Source of the DNA: Methylobacterium terricola
GTDB taxonomy: Bacteria > Pseudomonadota > Alphaproteobacteria > Rhizobiales > Beijerinckiaceae
Direction: 5' to 3'
Assembly: GCF_006151805.1 (NCBI RefSeq)
Contig: NZ_VDDA01000003.1
Span: forward strand, 186,001 to 250,000
DNA: 64,000 bases
The notes beneath the pieces are model-generated. The model saw nothing but the letters and a program-made list of their open reading frames with translations. It ran no database searches and was not told where the DNA came from. A program made the position numbers and the translations under genes. The first letter of the stretch is position 1. Every line of letters begins with the position of its first letter. Below are positions 57,894 through 64,000 of the stretch, one piece after another.

Positions 57894-58600
57894 GGCGCCG
57901 CTTCGCCCTCGCCGCCGGCCTCGCGCTCCTCGCGGCCCTGCCCTTCGGGCTCGGCCTCGTCGCCCCCGGCACTCCGGCGGACATGATCGCCTGGCTCTCC
58001 GGCTTGTGCGAGCGCCAGGGCGCCGCCGGGCCGGCCCTGCTGGTCGCGGCCCAGACCCTGATCGCCGCGAGCGGCGTGCTGCCGGCCTCGCTGCTCGGCA
58101 TCGCCGCCGGCACGCTGCTCGGTGCCGGCCCGGGCTTCGCCGCGGCCGCCGCCGGCACGATGGCGGGCGCGCTCCTGAGCTTCTGGATCGGCCGGGCCCT
58201 GCTGCGCGGGCGCCGGTCCGGTGCCCTGCCTGGCGGGCGCTGGGCCACCGCCCTCGACCGCTCGGTGGCGGCGGAGGGCTGGCGCCTCGTCGGCCTGATG
58301 CGGCTCTCGCCGGTGATGCCCTTCGCTCCGACGAGCTACGCGCTCAGCCTCAGCAGCGTGCGCCTCTCCGACTACCTCATCGGCACGCTGGCGGCCCTGC
58401 CGGCGCTGCTCGCCTACGTGATGCTGGGCGCGCTCGGGCGCACCGCGCTCGCCGGCGAGGCCGAGTGGCTGCGCGGCGGCGTCCTCGTGCTCGGCCTGGG
58501 CGCGACCCTGCTGCTGCTGCGCAAGCTGAAGCGGCTCGCCGGGACGCTCACCCCTGATGCGCCGACGCCCGCGGTGGCGCCCCGGGGCGAGCGTCCGTGA
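57890..58600 (+). CDS. TVP38/TMEM64-family (VTT domain) membrane protein
   Basis: A 236-aa membrane protein starting at GTG 57890 ([20 protein letters not shown]). The VTT/DedA-like pattern is visible: [37 protein letters not shown] and the loop [22 protein letters not shown] with the conserved RLSP motif. It is thought to be a lipid scramblase-like family, and here may aid undecaprenyl- or lipid-linked glycan flow. It overlaps both neighbouring genes by four bases. Confidence 0.86.
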   Translation: MRRRFALAAGLALLAALPFGLGLVAPGTPADMIAWLSGLCERQGAAGPALLVAAQTLIAASGVLPASLLGIAAGTLLGAGPGFAAAAAGTMAGALLSFWIGRALLRGRRSGALPGGRWATALDRSVAAEGWRLVGLMRLSPVMPFAPTSYALSLSSVRLSDYLIGTLAALPALLAYVMLGALGRTALAGEAEWLRGGVLVLGLGATLLLLRKLKRLAGTLTPDAPTPAVAPRGERP

Positions 58601-59985
58601 CCGTCCGCGACGGGCCCCGGCCCTGGCTCGCCGCCTTCGCGCTCTTCGGCCTGCCGCTCTGCCTGATCCTGGCCTTCCTCGTGCCGCTCGGCGAGGTGGC
58701 GGACGAATCCGCCCATCTGCTGCGGACGGTGGCGCTCGGCGACGGCCAGATGGTCGGCCACCGCGAGACCGTGACCTATTCCGACGGCGTCGCCCGCCCG
58801 GCGGCCGGCGTCACCGTCGATCCGGCCTGGGAGGTCGTGAGCCGCAGCCGGCCGCCGGCGCCCGACATGATCCCGGTGCCGGACCCGATGCCGGCGCCCG
58901 GCCGTCCGGCCTTCCTGCCGCTCTACACCATCGGCACCTACTTCCCGGGCTTCTACGTCCCGGCGGCGCTCGGCATCGGTGCCGGCGAGGCCCTGGGCTC
59001 GAGCCATTCCACCGCGGCCCTCCTCGGGCGGCTCGCCAACGCGGCGGCCTACGGCGCCCTCGGGCTCGCGGCCCTGGCCCTGGCGCGGCGGGGCCGGGCG
59101 CTGCTGTTCGGGGTGCTGGTGCTGCCGATGAGCCTGTCGCTGGCGGCGTCCTTCAACCAGGACGCCCTGATGATCGCCGCCTGCGCGCTGGCCGCCGCGC
59201 TCCTCACCGACGATGCGGCCTGGCGCCGGCGCCTCGCCGCCCTCCTCGTCGCCCTGGTGGTGCTGGCCAAGCCGCCCTACGCGGCGATCGCCGCGATGCT
59301 GCTCGTGCCGCTGCCGCCGCGCTTCTGGGCGAATCCGATCGTCTGGCGCCGGGTCGCGGTCGCGGTGCTGGCGGTGCTGCCGGGCGCGCTCTGGATCGCC
59401 TATGCGACCGCCACGATCGCCACGCCGGTGCCGCGCCTCGCCTACGAGGCCGGCCCGCTCTGGCCCGGCCCGAGCCCGGCGCCGTTCCTCGGCACCGACA
59501 CGGGCGCGCAGGTCCGGGTGCTCCTCGCCCATCCGAGCCTGATCCTCACCCTGCCGGCGCAGTGTCTGTTCGGCCTCAAGCGCGCCCTGACGCTCGCCCA
59601 AGGCGCCATCGGGACCTTCGGCTGGAACGACAGGCCGCTGCCGGCCGCCGTCTACGCCGCCTGGGGTGCGGGCCTCATCGCGCTCGTGCTCATGTGCCGG
59701 CGGGGCCTGCGGGTGCGCTGGGCCGACATGGCGCTGCTCGGCGTCGCGGCCCTCGTCACCGCCTGGCTCGTCGCCCTGTCGCAGTACCTGTCCTGGACCC
59801 ATGTCGGCGAGGCGCGGATCGACGGTCCGCAGGGGCGCTATTTCCTGCCGCTGATCCCGATGTTCGTCCTCGCCGTGGTGCCGCGCCCGGCCGCGCCCGG
59901 GTTGCGCTGGGCCCTCGTCATCGGTACCGCGGTGGCGGCCCTCGACCTGGTGGTGGTGCCGCTCGCAACCGCGCGAATGTTCTGA
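58597..59985 (+). CDS. DUF2142 polytopic membrane protein (likely GT-C glycosyltransferase)
   Basis: A 462-aa protein with about 10-11 membrane helices and the DUF2142 hallmarks: LGEVADESAHLLRTVALGDG after the first helix (acidic motif like that of GT-C enzymes), AASFNQDALMIAACALAAAL, VVLAKPPYAAIAAMLL and the C-terminal DGPQGRYFLPLIPMF. Family members are found in O-antigen and exopolysaccharide loci and probably transfer sugars from polyprenyl donors on the periplasmic face. It starts with GTG overlapping the VTT gene (GTGA). Confidence 0.88.
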   Translation: MTVRDGPRPWLAAFALFGLPLCLILAFLVPLGEVADESAHLLRTVALGDGQMVGHRETVTYSDGVARPAAGVTVDPAWEVVSRSRPPAPDMIPVPDPMPAPGRPAFLPLYTIGTYFPGFYVPAALGIGAGEALGSSHSTAALLGRLANAAAYGALGLAALALARRGRALLFGVLVLPMSLSLAASFNQDALMIAACALAAALLTDDAAWRRRLAALLVALVVLAKPPYAAIAAMLLVPLPPRFWANPIVWRRVAVAVLAVLPGALWIAYATATIATPVPRLAYEAGPLWPGPSPAPFLGTDTGAQVRVLLAHPSLILTLPAQCLFGLKRALTLAQGAIGTFGWNDRPLPAAVYAAWGAGLIALVLMCRRGLRVRWADMALLGVAALVTAWLVALSQYLSWTHVGEARIDGPQGRYFLPLIPMFVLAVVPRPAAPGLRWALVIGTAVAALDLVVVPLATARMF

Positions 59986-59997
59986 GGCGGGGTGGGC

Positions 59998-60029
59998 AGC
60001 CCTTGCCGGGACAAGGGCTGGCCGGTTTT
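59998..60029 (+). terminator. Weak terminator-like stem-loop between DUF2142 and flippase genes
   Basis: AGCCCTTG-CCGGGA-CAAGGGCT (8-bp stem), then six bases and TTTT. The next gene starts 51 bp downstream in the same direction, so it probably attenuates rather than ends transcription. Confidence 0.5.
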
Positions 60030-60079
60030 CACGCACCGGATGGGGCGCATGCCCCCTCCCCTCCCCCGACGAGCCCCCG

Positions 60080-61846
60080 ATGCGCGCCCTGATCGACCTT
60101 CTCCGCGCCATGACCCCGCGCGAGCGCCGCCGCGCCGGGCTGATCGGGGCCGGGCTCGCCCTCGCGGCCCTGCTCGAGGTGGTCGGCGTCGCCTCGGTGG
60201 TGCCGTTCCTGACGCTGGTCGGCGATCCGGGGGCGGCCTCGCGCATCCCGGCGCTCGGCGCCCTCCGCGACGGGCTCGGGCTCGCCGACGACCGCAGCTT
60301 CCTGATCGTGGTCGGGCTCGGCGCGCTGCTCGCCATCCTCACCACCTCCTGCGTCAATGCCGGGCTCACCTACGCCCAGCTGCGCTTCAGCCACGCGGTC
60401 GGCTACGGCTTCGCCCGCCGGCTCTTGTTCCGCACCATCGACCGCGAGCGGCTGTTCTTCACCACGGCCAACAGCGCCGAACTCGCCAAGACGATCCTGA
60501 GCGAGACGGACCGCCTCGTCGTCGGCGTGCTGACGCCGGCCACCGTCATCGCCTCGCGGGCGAACTCGGCGCTCGCCGTGATCGCGTTCCTGCTCGTCGT
60601 CTCGCCGCGCCTGGCGCTGATCCTCGGCGCCGGCTTCGGCGGGCTCTATGTCGGCATCTTCCTGGTGGTGCGGGCGCGGCTCGCCCGCATCGGCGCTCGC
60701 GCCGTGGCCGGCAACGAGGCCCGGTTCCGGGTGGTGCACGAGACGATCGGCGGCCTCACCGAGCTCAAGCTCTACGGCCGGGCGCAAGGCTTCGCGCGCC
60801 GGTTCGAGGCCCCGGCCCGCGCCTACGCGCAGGCCAGCGCCGAGAGCCTGCTCACCGGCCAGTTGCCGCGCTTCGTCATCGAGGCGCTGGCCTTCGGCGG
60901 CGTCATCGTGGTGGTGCTGTTCGCCCTCTCGCAGGGGCTCGACACCGCCGGCATCCTGCCGCTGCTGGGCCTGTTCGCCTTCGCCGGCTACCGCATGCTG
61001 CCGGCGTTCCAGAACGTGTTCAACGCGCTCGCGCTGCTGCGCTTCTACCTGCCGGCGGTGCGGCTCGTCGTCGACGGGCTTCAGGGCGAGCGCCCGGCCG
61101 CCCCCCGCAGTCCCGAGCGGCTGCCGTTCCGGGACGCGATCCGCCTGGAGAACGTCGGCTTCGACTACGAGCCCGGCCGCCCGGCCCTCGACGGCATCAC
61201 GCTGACGATCCCGGCCCACACCACAATCGGCCTCGTCGGCCGGACCGGTTCAGGGAAATCGACCCTGATCGGGCTGATCCTCGGCTTCCTCCAGCCCACG
61301 AGAGGCCGGATCGCGGTCGACGGCACGACCCTCGATCCCGCCACCCTGCCAGCCTGGCAGAACCGCATCGGCTACGTGCCGCAGGACATTTTCCTGATCG
61401 ACGGCACCATCGCCGAGAACATCGCCTTCGGCCTCGACGCGATCGACGACGCAGGCGTGGAGCGGGCGGCGCGGCTCGCCGGCGCGCACGACTTCGTCGC
61501 CGCCCTGCCGGAGCGCTACGCCACCCGGGTCGGCGAGCGCGGCGCCCGGCTCTCCGGCGGCCAGCGCCAGCGCATCGGCATCGCCCGGGCGCTCTACCAC
61601 GACCCCGACGTGATCGTGTTCGACGAAGCGACGTCCGCCCTCGACGACGAGACCGAGGGCGTGGTGATGCGGGCAGTGCAAGGGCTCTCCGGCACCCGCA
61701 CGCTGATCATGATCGCCCACCGCCTGACCAGCCTCGCCGGGGCCGATACCGTGCACGTGCTGGAGGGGGGCAGGATCGTAGCCTCGGGCCCGCCGGAGCA
61801 GGTGCTGCCGCAGACGGCGCGGGCGGGGGAGCAGGATCAGGGGTAG
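60080..61846 (+). CDS. PglK-like ABC transporter (lipid-linked oligosaccharide flippase type)
   Basis: A 588-aa half-transporter with an N-terminal six-helix domain (IGAGLALAALLEVVGVASVVPFLTLVG at the start, in part the PglK/MsbA-like opening) and a C-terminal ATPase. The nucleotide-binding domain is canonical: Walker A GRTGSGKST, Q-loop GYVPQDIFLIDGTIAENIAFG, signature LSGGQRQR, Walker B VIVFDEATSALDD, switch His in IAHRLT. It is the last gene of the glycan cluster and should export the lipid-linked glycan made by the upstream transferases. Confidence 0.91.
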   Translation: MRALIDLLRAMTPRERRRAGLIGAGLALAALLEVVGVASVVPFLTLVGDPGAASRIPALGALRDGLGLADDRSFLIVVGLGALLAILTTSCVNAGLTYAQLRFSHAVGYGFARRLLFRTIDRERLFFTTANSAELAKTILSETDRLVVGVLTPATVIASRANSALAVIAFLLVVSPRLALILGAGFGGLYVGIFLVVRARLARIGARAVAGNEARFRVVHETIGGLTELKLYGRAQGFARRFEAPARAYAQASAESLLTGQLPRFVIEALAFGGVIVVVLFALSQGLDTAGILPLLGLFAFAGYRMLPAFQNVFNALALLRFYLPAVRLVVDGLQGERPAAPRSPERLPFRDAIRLENVGFDYEPGRPALDGITLTIPAHTTIGLVGRTGSGKSTLIGLILGFLQPTRGRIAVDGTTLDPATLPAWQNRIGYVPQDIFLIDGTIAENIAFGLDAIDDAGVERAARLAGAHDFVAALPERYATRVGERGARLSGGQRQRIGIARALYHDPDVIVFDEATSALDDETEGVVMRAVQGLSGTRTLIMIAHRLTSLAGADTVHVLEGGRIVASGPPEQVLPQTARAGEQDQG

Positions 61847-61947
61847 GTGCGACTTCGCGCCAGGCCGCCACCGAAATCCGCCGGTGCCTCGGGTGCAGGC
61901 TCCGGGAGGGCAGTAGCGATCCGAGGCGACGGACGACCGTCCCGCCT

Positions 61948-62273
61948 TCACCGGCCCCTTGCCTCCAGCCGCGTCAGACAGGCGTCGAGCATGTCGGCCA
62001 CCCCCTCGGCACAAGCCTCGACCGCCGGCCCGTCCAAGCTCAGCTCCGAGATTCTCCCCCCACTGCGTCGAGCGTCATCGCGATCGTCTCGCCGGCGATC
62101 CGGCCCTTCGCATCGGCGAAGCCGGGAACGTCCTCGGCCACAGCCCCGACGACCTCGCCCGGGTCCGCGACCCGGCTTCCGGCTACCCGTCGGTGCCGTT
62201 CGGCAAGGACGTGGAACTCTCCGTCCGCCTCGGCGGAAGACCGGGCACGCTCAGGACGATTCCAGTTCACCAT
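61948..62273 (-). pseudogene. Probable frameshifted small gene
   Basis: From ATG 62273 the frame reads MVNWNRPERARSSAEADGEF and continues through GEVVGAVAEDVPGFADAKGR and ETIAMTLDAVGG, then stops at 62040 after a run of six G residues. If one G is added the frame continues as RISELSLDGPAVEACAEGVAD, MLDACLTRLEARGR and ends cleanly at 61948, giving a 108-aa product. GC-biased third positions persist across the shift. It overlaps the C45 gene end by 23 bp. The family is not recognised; the opposite strand also has open frames, so confidence is low. Confidence 0.35.
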
Positions 62274-63219
62274 AATCGTGGGTGTAGGAGCCCTCCTCGA
62301 ACCGGTCGAAGCTCTGGCTCCAGCGCCGGCCGGGCCAGAGGTAATCGACGCGGCCGGCGGCCGGCCGGTACATCGCGGTGTAGGCGGTCGTGAAGGCAGC
62401 CTTGCGCGAGTAGAGCGGGGGCGCGAAGAAGCGCGCCGTCAGCGTCTCCAGCGTCGCCGACGGGTCGGACAGCGCCTCATCGAGCACGCGCTGGCGCAGG
62501 GTCGAGCGGGAGGCGGGCGAGGCCCGCTCCTGATGGTTGGTGCAGGTCCGGTGATGCGTCACCGCCGCCGCGCGCCGGGGCCCGAGGAACACCGTCGCGT
62601 GCGCGCCCGTCCGGTCGAGGAGCGTGACGTTGTGAAGCTGCACCGCCGGCAGGCCGCGCAACGCCTCGGCCGCCTCCGCCACCGTGCCGCAGGTCTCCAG
62701 CACGTAGCGCAGCATCATGATGATGGCGAAACCCTCGCCCCGCCGGGCGATGCCGCCGAGCGTGCAGCTCGCCACCAGCCCGTCGTCGTTCATCCCGTCG
62801 AGGCACCCGCCCCAGGGCCGCTGCCCCATGCCGATCACCCGCCGGCGCGACCACGCGGTCAGCTCGATGCGGCCGGTGATGACGGGAAGCGGGTAATCGT
62901 AGTTGCGGACCAGCGCCGGGCCGTCCTCGCCGAGCCAGACGGCCTGGCTGCATCCCTGCCGGTGGGGGGCCGGACGGTAATGGCTGAGGATGCGGTGGGC
63001 GAGGTCGTCGTCGCCGACCATGCCGCACACCGCATCGTAATGCGGGACGAGCTCGGGCATATGGCGCGTGAGGGCGGCCCGGCACTCGGCGGCCGTCGGG
63101 GTCTCCGGCGCCCCCTCGCCGAGATACCAGCGCGCGGCCTCGTCCCGGCCATCGCGGAAGCGGGCGAGCCAGGCCGGGCCGGGCCGGTCCTCGCGCGCGG
63201 CGGTGAAGGTCTTCTGCAT
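62251..63219 (-). CDS. C45-family Ntn hydrolase (acyl-CoA:6-APA acyltransferase-like)
   Basis: A 322-aa putative autoprocessing amidohydrolase. The Gly89-Cys90 junction in HRQGCSQAVWLGEDGPALVRNYDYP (in part) is the likely self-cleavage site, leaving Cys90 as N-terminal nucleophile. Typical later motifs are WGGCLDGMNDDGLVASCTLGG, RYVLETCGTVAEAAEAL and TNHQE. It has no signal peptide. Relatives cleave linear amide bonds or transfer acyl groups; the substrate is unknown. Confidence 0.86.
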   Translation of the reverse strand: MQKTFTAAREDRPGPAWLARFRDGRDEAARWYLGEGAPETPTAAECRAALTRHMPELVPHYDAVCGMVGDDDLAHRILSHYRPAPHRQGCSQAVWLGEDGPALVRNYDYPLPVITGRIELTAWSRRRVIGMGQRPWGGCLDGMNDDGLVASCTLGGIARRGEGFAIIMMLRYVLETCGTVAEAAEALRGLPAVQLHNVTLLDRTGAHATVFLGPRRAAAVTHHRTCTNHQERASPASRSTLRQRVLDEALSDPSATLETLTARFFAPPLYSRKAAFTTAYTAMYRPAAGRVDYLWPGRRWSQSFDRFEEGSYTHDYGELESS

Positions 63220-63326
63220 CCGGAGGGTTGTAGCGGCAACGCGCCCTCCCCGGCCATCGCTCCCCCGGCGGTGCGTGGTCGCGGATACGACATGCCCGCC
63301 TTGCGGGCGATCTCACTCCCCGCCCG

Positions 63327-63362
63327 GTCAGTCCGGGGCCGCGCCGCGGAGCCCGGACTGAC
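63327..63362 (+). repeat. REP-like repeat, copy R3
   Basis: GTCAGTCCGGG (63327-63337) and CCCGGACTGAC (63352-63362) are perfect 11-bp arms around a GC-rich loop. The core matches R1 at 24541-24572. It lies between the C45 gene start and the LysR stop. Confidence 0.75.
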
Positions 63363-63419
63363 GGTGGAGCATGTGCGCTCCGTCGCGACGATCGATGGAA
63401 GCGGCCGGGCCGACATCTG

Positions 63420-64000
63420 TCACCGTGCCCCGACCGGCTCTCCCTGCTCCAGGAGCCAAGCCAGGAACGAGGCGACCGGCTCGTCCACCGCCTTCCCCTC
63501 CCGCACATACGCGCAATAGGCCCGGGCCGGCAGGCGCGGTCCCGGGAACGGTGCGACGAGGCGGCCCTGCGCGAGGTCGTCGGCGATGAGCGCCGTCGGG
63601 CCCATGGCAAGGCCGATCCCGTCGAGGGCGGCCTGGAGCGTGAGATAGAAGTGGTCGAGGGTCAGGGCCGCCGCGGGCTGGAGGCCCGGGATCCCGGCCG
63701 CAGCGAGCCAGTCGTCCCAGAGCCGCGGCAGGCTCGCGCTGTGCAGCAGGGTGTGGCGGCCCAGGTCCTCCGGGCAGCGCACAGGCACCCGGTCGAGGAG
63801 GCCCGGGCTGCAGACCGGCAGCCGCTCCTCGGACAGGAACGGCCGCGCCGCGACGCCGTAAAAGCGATCCGGGCCGCCGCGGATGACGATGTCGTACGGG
63901 GCGGCCAGGGCTTCGAGCGGCTGGTTCGAGGTCTCGAGCCGGACTTGCGTTCCCGGATGCCGCGTGCGGAACGCCGCCAGCCGCGGCACCAGCCAGCGCA
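63420..64000 (-). CDS. LysR-family transcriptional regulator, 3' part
   Basis: The C-terminal ~193 residues of a LysR regulator; the frame is open to the right edge (the first visible residues are RWLVPRLAAFRTRHPG). The effector domain has VRLETSNQPLEAL, YDIVIRGGPDRFYGVAARPFL, LPVCSPGLLDR and DGIGLAMGPTALIADDLAQGRLV, the GcvA-like subgroup. The N-terminal helix-turn-helix lies outside the window. It is on the same strand as the C45 gene but 200 bp downstream of that gene's start, so its target is not clear. Confidence 0.93.
   Translation of the reverse strand, partial: RWLVPRLAAFRTRHPGTQVRLETSNQPLEALAAPYDIVIRGGPDRFYGVAARPFLSEERLPVCSPGLLDRVPVRCPEDLGRHTLLHSASLPRLWDDWLAAAGIPGLQPAAALTLDHFYLTLQAALDGIGLAMGPTALIADDLAQGRLVAPFPGPRLPARAYCAYVREGKAVDEPVASFLAWLLEQGEPVGAR

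Noticed and set aside
59992..63519. A 1175-codon plus-strand frame through the flippase and C45 region
   Set aside because: It is a second-frame shadow of the flippase and the antisense of the C45 gene; its sequence is Arg/Pro/Ala low complexity.

Overview
The window looks like a chromosomal segment of a GC-rich alphaproteobacterium, most likely Methylobacteriaceae (Methylobacterium or a close relative). The grounds are the very high GC content outside one island, GC-biased third codon positions, housekeeping genes typical of Hyphomicrobiales (Mrp/ApbC, NADP-Icd, CoaD beside paired cyclophilins, MoaA), a LOV-domain hybrid histidine kinase, a Rhizobium-type glycerol ABC operon, and two near-matches to the alphaproteobacterial general-stress (EcfG) promoter. 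The genus is an inference. No rRNA, tRNA, CRISPR array or intact insertion sequence was recognised.

Layout. 1-12 kb is core metabolism: an ECF sigma factor overlapping the start of its downstream gene, mrp-mobA, tyrS, two cyclophilins around a TolA/TonB-C-like periplasmic protein, coaD, a phosphodiester glycosidase-like protein, a secreted Gly/Tyr-rich protein, a zinc-type oxidoreductase family member, trmJ with a newly seen 37-codon upstream ORF, and icd. 12-24.5 kb carries signalling and envelope genes (intradiol dioxygenase, LOV kinase, AI-2E-type permease, receiver protein, glgX, CBS protein, KpsE-like capsule export protein) and the divergent cobalamin genes cobC and cbiB.

24.5-27 kb is the most interesting part: an AT-rich island, sharply unlike its surroundings, holding a 79-aa candidate precursor peptide and a radical SAM/SPASM-like maturase. 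A strong sigma70-like promoter stands in front and an intrinsic terminator lies between the two genes. This looks like a small, probably undescribed RiPP locus related to the XYE/GRRM/FXS cyclophane-forming group.

27-32 kb is a MarR-FUSC-DUF1656-HlyD efflux operon plus small hypothetical genes. 32-42.7 kb holds kdgK-eda (lower Entner-Doudoroff steps), an L,D-transpeptidase, a TPR protein, an MFS transporter, a DUF971 protein, moaA, a soluble PilZ-containing chemotaxis-like protein, a solute-binding protein and a beta-hydroxyacid dehydrogenase. 42.8-53 kb is a complete glycerol uptake and catabolism locus in the order glpR-D-S-T-P-Q-DUF2160-V-K, with an asymmetric ATPase pair. 53.2-53.7 kb is a ParDE module whose toxin gene carries a premature TGA. 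55-61.8 kb is a tightly coupled surface-glycan cluster (three glycosyltransferases, a VTT-domain membrane protein, a DUF2142 membrane protein and a PglK-like flippase). The end holds a frameshifted remnant, a C45-type amidohydrolase and the 3' part of a LysR regulator.

Running through the window is a family of two-hairpin palindromic repeats (four copies) placed just after stop codons, with compensatory base changes in their stems. A second repeat family, REP-like, has three copies.
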